Source of the DNA: Hemileia vastatrix
Lineage: Eukaryota > Basidiomycota > Pucciniomycetes > Pucciniales > Zaghouaniaceae
Length of the DNA: 64,000 nucleotides
Direction of reading: 5' to 3'
NCBI GenBank assembly: GCA_030280995.1
Contig: JASXTE010000072.1
Location: forward strand, 62,001 to 126,000
The notes beneath the pieces are model-generated. The model was not told the origin of the DNA, did not search any database, and worked only from the letters and a program-made list of their open reading frames with translations. A program made the translations under genes and the position numbers. Shown in pieces: positions 43,918-55,000 of this stretch. Every line of letters begins with the position of its first letter. Within the stretch, counting starts at the first letter, position 1.

Positions 43918-45123
43918 TTACTCTTTGTCATGCTTTCGATTGAGCTGTTGTGAAATTTGCACAAAGAGAGCGTTAAAAGTGATGTTGCAGCCGATAAAAG
44001 CAAATATAAGCGATCTATCGATTGACCAGATGTTCCAAACGGACACTTTACGTGTGAAAGATGTTTCCATCCTCATCAGTGTCAATAAATCTTTGATTGA
44101 TACCATTTTGAATTTCATCCTGTCAATAGTCTGTAGAACCGATTGATCGAATTGATCCTGTTGATGACAAATGAACAAGAGTGATGCAAACATACTGCCA
44201 AACATGTAGAGAAAGAAAATGACGTCATTGATCAGTTGAAGATCAGATACAGCAACTTCCTGCCATATGTATGCTGATAACCATGAAACTACGACAAAAA
44301 GTGTGTAGAAGAACCAGTTAAAGGGTAAAAGTGAAAAAATATTCTCAAATTCATCAATGGTAGTCTTCAACAAAGTCACTTTCTCTTCAAAAGGTTCAGA
44401 ACCGATATCATCGAGTTCAATTGATCGTAAAAGTTTCTTCTTGTACATCATAAGGATGTAAAAACAAAATATGTAAAGACTTGTTGACAATGGCAGATGA
44501 TTTGATAGAAATGCATCGACAAAAGCAAAAATTGACACAAAGAATCTTTTCCATTGGAATGACATGTCGAGTTGTAAGAGAAAATGTGAACTATTCCAAA
44601 TCCAATGGGCCAAGTTGCTGGATAGAACAACAACCAGAATCCATCGAGTGATTTGTGAAAAGATGATAATCAAACACAGTGAACTGCTTAACTTAATAGC
44701 TGATTTGAGGTGAATCTGACCATCTTGCGTGGATGAAACTTCATCTCGGATCCTGCAGTGGAATGTTGTAATCTTTTTCCTCCATGACATGATGAACAAA
44801 TAAAAATGTTCCACACATGGTACAAACCAATAGATGAAACTTGCAACAGCAGAAAGTGATGATTCTCTTTTAAATTGTTCATTACTTCGTGAGAGGATGT
44901 AAATCAATCGACTGCTTGTCACCACAAAAACAATGATCCACCATTTGTCGAGTTGTCCATCCAATGATACACCGATAAAACGATAGATCAACTTAAAAAG
45001 CTGACAAAAAAGTGGCTTTTTCTTGGTTTCACTGTCTTGCTCTATTTCGTCATTAGTTTCTATTGGTATGATCACATTGGCACTGACTCTTTGTCTGATG
45101 TTCACTCTTGGTGTACCAGACAT
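43918..45123 (-). CDS. Gustatory-receptor-like 7TM protein
   Basis: 401 residues from ATG. N-terminal tail MSGTPRVNIRQRVSANVIIP, then IYRFIGVSLDGQLDKWW, about seven hydrophobic segments, NWFFYTLFVVVSWL, and the ending VSVWNIWSIDRSLIFAFIGCN with TFNALFVQIS at the TYhhhhhQF position. It is closest by eye to the neighbour at 42128-43348: the C-terminal block and the NWFFYTLFVV segment are nearly the same, while the N-terminal tails differ. Single exon. Chemosensory channel by family; the ligand is unknown. Confidence 0.72.
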   Translation of the reverse strand: MSGTPRVNIRQRVSANVIIPIETNDEIEQDSETKKKPLFCQLFKLIYRFIGVSLDGQLDKWWIIVFVVTSSRLIYILSRSNEQFKRESSLSAVASFIYWFVPCVEHFYLFIMSWRKKITTFHCRIRDEVSSTQDGQIHLKSAIKLSSSLCLIIIFSQITRWILVVVLSSNLAHWIWNSSHFLLQLDMSFQWKRFFVSIFAFVDAFLSNHLPLSTSLYIFCFYILMMYKKKLLRSIELDDIGSEPFEEKVTLLKTTIDEFENIFSLLPFNWFFYTLFVVVSWLSAYIWQEVAVSDLQLINDVIFFLYMFGSMFASLLFICHQQDQFDQSVLQTIDRMKFKMVSIKDLLTLMRMETSFTRKVSVWNIWSIDRSLIFAFIGCNITFNALFVQISQQLNRKHDKE

Positions 45124-45599
45124 GACCCGATGACATTAATGTATCTACTTTCACCTGTAACTGTTCTCTACAAAGTTCAAAAATGAAATTCGACTTGATT
45201 CGATATGACTACACTAAATCAGCAACACAATCATTATTTCTAAAACAACTTTCGAATTGATCCAAACAATTTCATCAAGTCAATAAAATGATTGTACAAT
45301 GAAAAAAAGAAATCATTATATCTTTTGCGACAACTGATTGACCATGCACATCATCACGTCATCAATCACAATGTTTGATCAAAGTTTTCATCCATTCATC
45401 AAAGTGAATGACAATCAATATTCGTTACCCAGGTGATGAAAATTCATCGGTCGATCAAACAAAAAATTAATTTAACTGTAAGTGTGATTTTTTCGAAGGA
45501 TGTTCAGTCCGACCAATTTACCGGGTCACGTGAGTTATTCAATTTGAAAATGCAGCAAAAATTTGATGAAATTCCATCAATTCCATCCATTCAAGTTGA
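45124..45599. other. Intergenic, no gene seen
   Basis: Between the receptor start (minus) and the GR fragment on plus. The short open frames here join the fragment only by chance. Confidence 0.5.
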
Positions 45600-45814
45600 T
45601 CATGGTCATAAAAATTGCACAAAGGATTGAACTGAATTATTTCTCAAGTGAAGATTTAATTCGTCTCCATCGAATGAAAGAATCATTCACTTACAGTGTG
45701 ACTGTCTGGGACATTTGGCCGATGGACAAGTCATTTGTTTTCAACTTTATCGGATGCAACATCACTTTCAACACTCTCATGATGCAAATTCAAGCCGAAT
45801 TGAAATATGATTAA
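45600..45814 (+). pseudogene. Gustatory receptor 3' fragment, copy 1
   Basis: The frame from 45602 encodes only the last 70 residues of a receptor: the segment before the last membrane helix, then VTVWDIWPMDKSFVFNFIGCN and TFNTLMMQIQ, ending at TAA. Everything upstream of 45600 is unrelated to receptors, so the fragment was cut at that point. It is identical to the end of copy 2 at 49797-50093. Confidence 0.85.
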
Positions 45815-46121
45815 ACTTTCAATCTTAAGCGTGCACTTAAATTACAATTTAAAGAAGTTCAAATGTTTTCATGTTCAATTGAATTTTGTGATTATTTATG
45901 ATCATTTAAATTTTAGTCTGATCATTCTAAAAGTACAATTAATAGTCAATCTTTTTTCGATCTGCATCAATTCTTTGAATTCAAAATAAACATAATGTTG
46001 TCATGGTTAAATACTTTATCGATAGATTGAATATACTACAATTCACTAGATGGTGTACGATTGATGGCACATTTGAGATACATTTATTGATTAAGGCTGA
46101 GCGATGGTGACTGAATTGAGT
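45600..46121 (+). repeat. Direct repeat copy 1 flanking the TMEM63 gene (partner 49879-50400)
   Basis: Constant offset of 4279 bp to the partner. I saw identity over about 500 bp with one mismatch (near 46063) until about 46098, then a few differences and renewed similarity to 46121. The last bases match, in antisense, the final codons of the receptor at 50377-51564, so the copied block includes the end of that convergent gene. Confidence 0.9.
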
Positions 46122-46574
46122 TTGCCAACATAAGGTCAGCCAATAATTTCCAATGACGTCACCAAAGTTTTCACCGATCGTATTTAATTAAAAAGTAAAT
46201 CAAAAGATTCATCTTACCTTGACTTGCAAATGAATCAAAAGCAATGATCATCAGACAAATTGACAAAAATGAAACCATCTACTCATCTTTTTAATATTCA
46301 TCATGGATCTTATTCATTCATACTTTAACTTAATTCAATTCAATTAACAATGGTGGTTAGTAAATACATATGAATTAGTTTAATGGCACTATTTCAGATG
46401 TCAATACTTACACTGTAAGTGATAGGATTGATACGAATTAATTCAAATCAATTGAATCCATCTTCTGGTATGAATGCCATAGACCATTGTTGCTGAACAT
46501 GACAGTATCTCATCTGATTGTTGTGTATCAATTAAATTCTTCCTGATTTGTACAATCATCAAAATAACATCAAA
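46122..46574. other. Presumed TMEM63 promoter and 5' leader
   Basis: AT-rich sequence between direct repeat 1 and the TMEM63 start. No clear motif. Confidence 0.45.
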
Positions 46575-49500
46575 ATGCCTTTAAATTATCTAATTAACGA
46601 TCCAATGTTCAATTGTACCATCAATAGAAATACAGCATTGAAAAGTAAAAATGGTTGGGAAGGTCTTGATGCATACTTGATTATCGATACATTATTATTC
46701 TTGGTAAGTTGGTTTGATTGACCTTTAAGTGTATTAATTTATCCTTCATCAACATTATAGGTTTTAACAACTTTATTTGCTGTTCTTCGCAAATACGCTT
46801 GGGCCAAAAAAAACAATGGTGAAGAAAACTGCATAACTTTAGGGTAAATTATCATTCAATTTAATTTGTTTTATTATTTTTGTATTAATATATTTTCTTC
46901 TTGTTAATTCAGTTGGCTACAATTCATTTATGGCGATCGAAAGGCAAGATTAAAAATTCCATTCAAACCAAGATTAACTGAAACACATTTTCATGTATTG
47001 GGAGAATATTTTTTAGTTCCACCTCAAAAAGAAATTGCAACATTATTAGCTCATCGAAAATATTTAAGTTATAGTACATTAGCATCATTAAATGCATCTT
47101 CAAGTAATAATATGAGAAGAAAATCTAATACAAGTGAACAATCTAATATAAGTGTACAATCTAATATAAGTGAATACAATTCGTGTATGAAAGAAAAATT
47201 TGTTGATGATTTCAAATTTGTCATTGAAAATGCGTCATCAAGTAACAACGATCATTCAAATGAAGAACAGAATGTAGAACAGAATGTAGAACAGAATGTA
47301 GAACACAATGTTGAACAGAATGATAGACAGAATGATGAACAAAATGTAGAGCAAAATAATCAACAAGAACAATCTGAACCTCAAGTTAAATTGAAAGTTG
47401 ATAATCAAAGTGATAAACCTAAGTTAGTTGAATGCAGATCTGTACGATTTGGTTCATTGGTAAGATGATGATAATTTGATTTAATTTCAATCAATTTGAT
47501 CATTAATTAATTTATCTTCTCTTCTCACAAACAGCCAATCGGATTATTTAAACAATTTTACACAGGTTTTCGTGATGTCATGGCAATTCGTGATGAAGAA
47601 ATACTTAAAATGCGAGGAGTTGATGCTGTACAATATTTATCATTTCAACGTTACATTATATGTTTTTTATTACTTTTAACCATCGTATGTTTATTCATTG
47701 TTCTTCCCATCAACGTTCAAGGTCGTAGTAAGTACCATTCGTGATGAATATATTAGATGTTTCGAATAATGAACAAAATTTTTCTTTATCCACAGAATTT
47801 ACTGATGAAATATATTCACGAACAACAATTAACAATCTTGATTCATCATCAAATTTACTTTGGGCTCATGCAATTATTGCATGGATATTATTTCCCATTG
47901 GGATATATTTTATGTATAAATTTTCTACCACAGTAAAAGCACAACATGAACAATTTGCTCGTCGAACTCTTTTCATTCGTCGAATTCCACGAAATTTAGT
48001 AAAACGTGAAAATTTAAAAAGTTGGTTTGATAATCAATTTCCTGACATAATAATTGATGGTATTCAACAAGTATATGAAATTCGTAAATTAAAAAGTTTA
48101 TACTCACAATACATTAATCTTGTTAATGCAGTAAAATATTGTCAAGTATATCATTCATATTATAATCGTCCAATATTAATTCGACCATATTTTCTAGGAC
48201 ATGCATGTGGTTCATGTTGTGGTGGAAGATGTAAACAATATAATGGTTTAGAATATTATCGTGATAAAGCATTTAAAATTGAGCAAAAACTAATCAAATC
48301 ATTTAAAGATACAATAGAACATCCAGTTGGTTCAGTATTTATTACATTTCGAACAGAAAAAATGGCGCAAACAGTGTTCAAAACAATATATACAGCAAAT
48401 GATCAAATATTTCCAGGATTTAAATTTTGTGCATGGATATATAATACATTATTCAGTAAAACAGCTGATCGTGCAAGAATATACCGTTGGCAAGTATCGT
48501 TTGCACCAAATCCGGAAGATGTCAGCTGGGACGATATATCAACTGCATTAAGTATGATTCGGTTACGAAGAGTATTAATTAATTTATTATTATTTGTAGT
48601 ATTTTTCTTTTTAACAACACCACCGATATTTGTAAATTTAGTACAAAATTTATATGGTGAAAAAATGCCAGCATTTAATTCAACAGTAGCTAAATATTTA
48701 TCAACATTTGTATTAATTTCTGCATCAAATATATTACCAACGATTGTGACAATTGCATCAGCTTATTTACCCTATAAAACAATATCATCAATGAATCACT
48801 CAATTATGTGGAAATCATATTTTTTTCTCATCTTAATGGTAGTAATATTACCATCATTAGGTTTTAAAACAGCAGCGGAAATATTTAATTCAATTACAAC
48901 ACCAGGATCAACATTCAAATGGCAATGTTTATTTCCAGTTGATGATGGTGTATTTTTTATCAATTATGTATTACAAGCAGCATTAGTATCAAATCCATTG
49001 GAACTTCTTCGTGTACCAGAATGTATTTTATATTTTTATCATACATTTTTTTGCAAATTATTCATCAGCTGAATATGAAAATTCTCGTCGTCGAATATTA
49101 TTTGATTTTTTCTTTGGTACACGTTATGCAAGATTTTTATTATTATTTTGTATGGTTGTATCATATTCAATATCATGTCCATTAATAGCACCATGTGGTA
49201 AGTGTTGATGATGATGATTATGTCATGATGATGATAACTTGTTATTCTTGTTCTTTGTTCATCTTTAGGTTTGTTGTACATGTCTTTGAAGCATTTGGTT
49301 GATAAATACAACATCTATTATGTATACACACCAACAAAGATCAACAATCAAATACATTCAACTGCAATTATGTTCTTTCATATTGCCATTGGTATGATGC
49401 AGTTTCAAATTTTTACATTTTTTTACCTTCGAACAGGTAACAGTGATGCAACAGCACTTACAATCATCGGTGTTATCATTACAACCATTTTCTTCCTTGG

Positions 49501-49750
49501 ACATAGCTATTTTAATTGTTTTAGAAATATCAATCATATCACTTACAGTGTAAGTATTGACATAATTGTTTTAAAAATTGCCATTTGACTAATTGTTTTG
49601 ATTTTGATCTTGCAGGTTGTCGCTAGTAAAAAAGGTGCAGTTGTTCCAAAAGTTTCTAAAACTGAATTTTGTGCTTGTCTTTACTTACCACCATTGTTAA
49701 TTGAATTGAATGAATCATCTTCATCATTGAATTTGACAGAGAGTAATTAA
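46575..49750 (+). CDS. Tmem63: TMEM63/OSCA-type mechanosensitive cation channel (one frameshift in exon 5)
   Basis: Seven exons: 46575-46703, 46761-46843, 46913-47459, 47535-47727, 47796-49197, 49269-49549 and 49616-49750. All have GT-AG borders and matching phases, giving about 922 residues. Recognisable TMEM63 parts: IDTLLFLVLTTLFAVLRKYAW (TM0), DAVQYLSFQRYIICFLLLL, FARRTLFIRRIPRN (N-terminal RNA-recognition-like cytosolic fold), GSVFITFRTEKMAQ, ADRARIYRWQVSFAPNPEDV, and GLLYMSLKHLVDKYN (late membrane core). A T run at 49046-49052 is one base too long: with seven Ts the frame stops at 49072, while the frame one base off continues SSAEYENSRRR as expected. Exon 3 carries a low-complexity NVEQ-rich insertion. 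By family this is a stretch/osmotically gated channel. Confidence 0.9.
47268..47366 (+). repeat. In-frame tandem repeat coding EQNV units
   Basis: About six imperfect 12-bp units (GAACAGAATGTA type) within TMEM63 exon 3, coding EQNV/EHNV/RQND variants in a predicted cytosolic loop. Confidence 0.85.
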
Positions 49751-49796
49751 AACACATCAATTGCAATTGTCATAAACTGCAATTGATCGTATTCAC

Positions 49797-50093
49797 AATG
49801 GTTCATATGATACCATCATGCTGTTGCTACTATTTGGGTCCTTCGTGTTCATCGCATATCGACAGGACAACTTCAACGTCATGGTCATAAAAATTGCACA
49901 AAGGATTGAACTGAATTATTTCTCAAGTGAAGATTTAATTCGTCTCCATCGAATGAAAGAATCATTCACTTACAGTGTGACTGTCTGGGACATTTGGCCG
50001 ATGGACAAGTCATTTGTTTTCAACTTTATCGGATGCAACATCACTTTCAACACTCTCATGATGCAAATTCAAGCCGAATTGAAATATGATTAA
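49797..50093 (+). pseudogene. Gustatory receptor 3' fragment, copy 2
   Basis: The frame encodes the last ~98 residues of a receptor: one hydrophobic segment (LLLLFGSFVFIAYRQ), the cytoplasmic helix, and the terminal VTVWDIWPMDKS block with TFNTLMMQIQ. It extends about 82 bp further upstream than copy 1, then runs into sequence after the TMEM63 stop. There is no room for the missing five or six membrane segments, so it is a relic rather than a gene. A terminal exon of an alternative transcript is less likely. Confidence 0.8.
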
Positions 50094-50400
50094 ACTTTCA
50101 ATCTTAAGCGTGCACTTAAATTACAATTTAAAGAAGTTCAAATGTTTTCATGTTCAATTGAATTTTGTGATTATTTATGATCATTTAAATTTTAGTCTGA
50201 TCATTCTAAAAGTACAATTAATAGTCAATCTTTTTTCGATCTGCATCAATTCTTTGAATTCAAAATAAACATAATGTTGTCATGGTTAAATACTTTATCG
50301 ATAGATTGAATATACTACAATTCACTAGATGGTGTACGATTGCTGGCACATTTGAGATACATTTATTGATTAAGGCTTATTGATGGTGACTAAATTGAGT
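49879..50400 (+). repeat. Direct repeat copy 2 flanking the TMEM63 gene (partner 45600-46121)
   Basis: Contains most of GR fragment copy 2 and runs into the 3' end of the minus-strand receptor that stops at 50377. This copy keeps longer receptor sequence at its left edge and the full receptor gene at its right edge, so it is likely the ancestral copy. Confidence 0.88.
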
Positions 50401-51564
50401 CTGTAGTTGAATGAAGAGAGTGTTGAATGTAACGTTACAGCCGATGAATGCAAAGACAAAAGACTTTTCAACCGGCCAAATGGTCCAGACGGTAACTTTA
50501 CGACACAGTAATTTGGCCAATCGACTGAGATCAGTTGAATTACGACTGAGCGCCCATTTTTGATTAATCTGCTCTTCCAGTTGCTCGACTTGCAAATTGA
50601 ATTGTTCTTGTTGATGAGCGATGTAAAGCAATGACCAAATGACCAGAGCACCCATGAAGACAAAGTAAAGCAAGTAATCAATTGTGTCCACCAAACAATC
50701 GGCCTCTTCAATTCCCATTGCGTGTGATGAGAAGAAAGAAGCAACACTGAACAAAGTGTAAAAAAGCCAAGCGAAAGGAAGAGGAGAGAAGATACTTTCG
50801 AAGGAATCGGTCGTTTTCTTCAGGTGTGTCATCATCTCACAACAAACTGAGCTGTTGTTCCAGTCATTCTCGATGGATCGTAGAACTTGCTTCTTGTACC
50901 TCATGAACAAGATGAAGAAAAACAGGTATAATCCGATTGACAAGGTAAGGTAATTGGAAAATGTTTCCTCGTGAAACATCAAAAGCATCAAAATGACTCT
51001 TCTACACTTGATGTTGACATCAGGGTGAAACGGTTCAAGTCTATTCCATATCCAGTGTTGAAACATGAGTGATCTGAAAAAATGAACAATCAAATGTTGC
51101 ACACAGCGAATCAAATGTACCAGACTCAAGATGTAGCTTAGTTTTCTACAAGAAGCCACTTGGTCAACAGAGTTACATATTCGCTCCTCAACAGAGTCAT
51201 AGAACTGTGAAATACTGCCATTAGTGGAGACGATGAATAAGTAACAATACTCAATCATTGGCAAAATCCAGTAGATGATGACTGCCGAATCATGCATCAG
51301 TGACCTGTTTCCATATTGTCCGAAGAATAAGACCATCCAAAGAACTCGGATGATGGACAATGAGAAAATGATCGTCCACCACATGTTGAACTTTCCTTGT
51401 AAAGATACACCGATAAATCGATAGATCACTTGGTACAGTCCACAATATAATCGTGGAGGTGATTGTTGTTCTCGTTGTTCACGTTGTTCTTTTTCTTCTT
51501 TTTCTTCTTGTTCTGGGTTTGCATCAATGGACACAACCGAATCAGTGTTTGCATGTTTCTTCAT
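50377..51564 (-). CDS. Gustatory-receptor-like 7TM protein
   Basis: 395 residues from ATG 51564 (MKKHANTDSVVSIDAN). The frame is open to 51633 but only from a TTG, and the chosen ATG aligns with MKRNVNIDLVVPIESN of the receptor at 29912-31084. The N-terminal tail has a Glu/Gln-rich low-complexity stretch (EEKEEKEQREQREQQ). It then follows the family plan: IYRFIGVSLQGKFNMWW, about seven hydrophobic segments, VTVWTIWPVEKSFVFAFIGCN and TFNTLFIQLQ. The stop lies inside the right edge of the direct repeat shared with 46.1 kb. Confidence 0.72.
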   Translation of the reverse strand: MKKHANTDSVVSIDANPEQEEKEEKEQREQREQQSPPRLYCGLYQVIYRFIGVSLQGKFNMWWTIIFSLSIIRVLWMVLFFGQYGNRSLMHDSAVIIYWILPMIEYCYLFIVSTNGSISQFYDSVEERICNSVDQVASCRKLSYILSLVHLIRCVQHLIVHFFRSLMFQHWIWNRLEPFHPDVNIKCRRVILMLLMFHEETFSNYLTLSIGLYLFFFILFMRYKKQVLRSIENDWNNSSVCCEMMTHLKKTTDSFESIFSPLPFAWLFYTLFSVASFFSSHAMGIEEADCLVDTIDYLLYFVFMGALVIWSLLYIAHQQEQFNLQVEQLEEQINQKWALSRNSTDLSRLAKLLCRKVTVWTIWPVEKSFVFAFIGCNVTFNTLFIQLQTQFSHHQ

Positions 51565-52048
51565 CTTCACAAGATTGCTTGGACAGGATACAATAAGTTG
51601 GTTGTACTGTTCATTTGACTGCTTGCTGCACAAGTGAACAACATCTTTGTCACCATATCAACCTGATGTTTATTCATTTAAAGCCTCAACCTTCGTGCAT
51701 CAATCATCGTATCAATGTCATCATGTTTCAAATAGTTTACCTTGACCCGTCAACTTTGATCAGTTATTTGAGTCAGTCAATTGTTTTCCATGCCAAAAAT
51801 ACTTTTTTTATTTTCTTTATTTTCGTTTATGTCAGTAAGGTGACGACATTTTGACGAACAAATCAAATTGAATAGAGATGGAAGTTCTAACACGTGAAAT
51901 CTAAATAATCGCATCCTTTCTTTAGTTTCTTTATCCGTTTAATCATTCATCCTATTGCATTCCAAAAATGATCGAGAAAATCAGCAACTTAAATAACAAA
52001 ATATTAGCTGATTTTCTAAACTGAAAAGCGCTTCATGAGAGTGATTGT
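51565..52048. other. Intergenic with a short perfect hairpin
   Basis: An 11-bp perfect inverted repeat (AGAAAATCAGC at 51975-51985 and its complement at 52007-52017, loop 21) lies shortly beyond the ABCA copy 2 stop codon. Nothing else was recognised. Confidence 0.5.
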
Positions 52049-55000
52049 TTATTGACTTTTAGCAAATTGAATGAATACTTGTTCTAGAGACGTGTCACTG
52101 AGTGAATAATCTTCAAAGTCTGACCAGTACTTGAGATCCACCATGATTGCAAAGATCTTTGACCAAGTGCCGATACTTTTGGACAGTTGAAATGTGATTA
52201 AACAATCATGTTGATCAATCGCTTCAGCTCCTGGTAGAACTTCATCAATGTTTGACAGCAATTGTTCCATGTAATCCTCATTTTCAGCACGTTCGGGTTT
52301 TAGTCTGACAACAAGTGTATAACCTTGACCAAACTTTGTTCTGAGATACTGAGTTGAGCCCATGCACGCAAATTCACCTTTGACCATGATGGCCAATTTG
52401 CTGCAAAGAGCTTCGACTTCTGCCATACCGTGAGAAGTAAGGATCATTGTACAATCAAATGTTGTACGAATGACAGACAGAGTATTCCAAATTCTTCTTC
52501 GAGCAATCGGATCAACACCAGCAGTTGGTTCATCCAACAGAACAAGCTTTGGATTACCAATCATGGCTAGAGCGATGCTGAGTTTTCTCTTGTTGCCTCC
52601 CGAGTAAGTGCCACAGGGTTTGTCAGCATGAGCTTGTAAATCAACCAGTGCTATCATTTCATTACTTAAAGCTAGGAGAGATTTTTCTCGAGCACCTCGA
52701 AGTCGTGCAAATAGAAACAACATTTCGCGGCCAGTCATGTTGTCGATGAGTGGATTGAACTGAGGACAATAACCGATATTCTCTTGACACAATCGAAGTT
52801 CTGTTTCCATATTAAGAGGTCCTTGATAAATTTCACCTTTAGTCGGAACAATGTCACCTGTTAACATACCAAAAGTTGTTGATTTACCAGCTCCATTAGT
52901 ACCAATGAGTCCATAACATTCTTGTTTATCAACATGAAAAGATATTCTTCGAACTGCCCAAAGTGATGAAAACTTTTTACACAGATTTTGAACAGCCATT
53001 GCTTTGTCTTTATAGCCATCGGTGGTAATCAGATATGCGACCTCTAAAGCTTCTTTTGCGATATCATCAGAACCAGGTGTATCCAATATTCGAGGTGGAG
53101 TGACAACAATAGAATATAGCAATCTTTGAAAATACATTCCACCAAGTTCAACCCAAATTAATAGAGCTAAGTACACTGCAAATTGTATACTCAAAACAAT
53201 GATATCATTTAGAACCCGTGTTTTAGCATAAAATTCAAAACTTTCGTTGGAACATGATATATCATAGTTTGCACATCGAATTGGGCAGCAAATTCTCAAC
53301 AGACTACCGTTATCACATGAACAAAGTTTATCACAATGATCTGAAAGACTATAAGGGCAATATTTGAAAGCAATGTTATGAATGATAAAATGCAGTAAAC
53401 TCGATGACATGAGAAATATCGGTGAAATAGCACCGAGTGGATAGATCGATTTGACAGTCTTTCGAGAAACTACAGGTGATGGCATTCGAGAAAGCACATC
53501 AACGCCCAGATGAGCACCTGTCATCAATAATCCAGTAAGAATATATAAAATAGACATGACGACAAAACCTTTTGTTTCACTTTCAAATAAAAAACTCAAT
53601 AAATAACTTAGAACAATACTTGATGCACCAAATAAGAAAAATATAAAGATCAATTTGTAATGTGATTGACTCGCGGTGAATAAGCCATCAGTATCAAATG
53701 TTTGAATGACTATCATGATGATTATAGTGGAAATTATATTTACAAGCATGTCAAATGCAAATGAAGCAGCATGAAATAACATCGGATTGAGTCCAGTCAT
53801 CAGTTTAATCAATCTAGCTTTCGATTTGCGCTCACCAATAGGAAATACCATGTATGAAGCGGTTATGAAAGTAACGGCTGTTGGCATGAAGAAGAAAAAC
53901 ACCACAATTCCATAAATCAAATCCGGGTAAACTTCAGATTGATCCATCTTGTTTTTATCTGAAACAGTATGTCCTTCAACAGTTATCAGTCCCCTATCAG
54001 TGGCCGTCTTCATAAGATGAACATTGTAAATCAAATTCATCATGATGTGCAATGAAGCATCTGCTTGTGGACTAAAGTAAACATGGAATTCGATTCCTTC
54101 CTTACTTTTTTGTATTTGCAGACCAAATAAATTAGTTGTGATGGCTTCAAATAAACTTGTTCCATTCATTCGTTCCTCGATTTATTGTTCCATTTTTTTG
54201 TTACCTTCTACGTGTAGGATTTCATAACTAAACTTTTCAGCCATTGCAACTAGATTATTCTTAAAAGTTCCATCTGCATCATTAGATTGAAAGTGAATGT
54301 ACTTGGAAGCAGGATACAGGCTTAAATCGTACTTTGTCTTCTGATCTATCGGTTTGAAGTAATGTTTTACATACTGATGAACATAAAAGGCAATGTAAAA
54401 AATGATCGAAGGTAGTATAATCATAAAGATATTTGTCATCCAAGTTTTTCTAGCGTGTTGATAACGCTTGAGAAAAAGAGCACGAAATTGTTTAAGGTAC
54501 AATTGTGGTCCAGTTACTCTGGTTCGGTTAACTCGTCGATTGATCGATGGTTTATATTTTTTCAATGCACGAGATGAATCATCCCAATCATCATCATCGT
54601 CAGCAGCAGCATTGAATACTATTTCATCCATCTTTAAGAAAACCTCATCCATTGTAGATTTTGTAAGACCGAATGATTCGATGCCAAGTTGGTCTTTTCT
54701 GTATTCAAGATCTTGAAAGAAAAACTTCAAATTTGATACAGTTCGTTCGTTTTCTTTCAGTTCATATATGACTTCATTTCCGATTTCTGATCTTTTAAAA
54801 GCATTCGGTAGGTAATTATGAATGATACCAAGGAATTCTTGTGCATTAAAAATTTGAGTTTTCGCAACAATTAGAATGTATCCGGTGCCAAGAGCTTTTT
54901 TCAGGAACAAAGATGAACCTGAACAAACAACATGTCCTTGACTCATGATGACGATTCGATCAGCAATTGCATCAGCTTCTTCCATATCATGAGTAGTGAT

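Noticed and set aside
51975..52017. 11-bp hairpin near the ABCA copy 2 end as a terminator
   Set aside because: Rho-independent terminators are not used by RNA polymerase II genes; a single short hairpin in AT-rich DNA can occur by chance.
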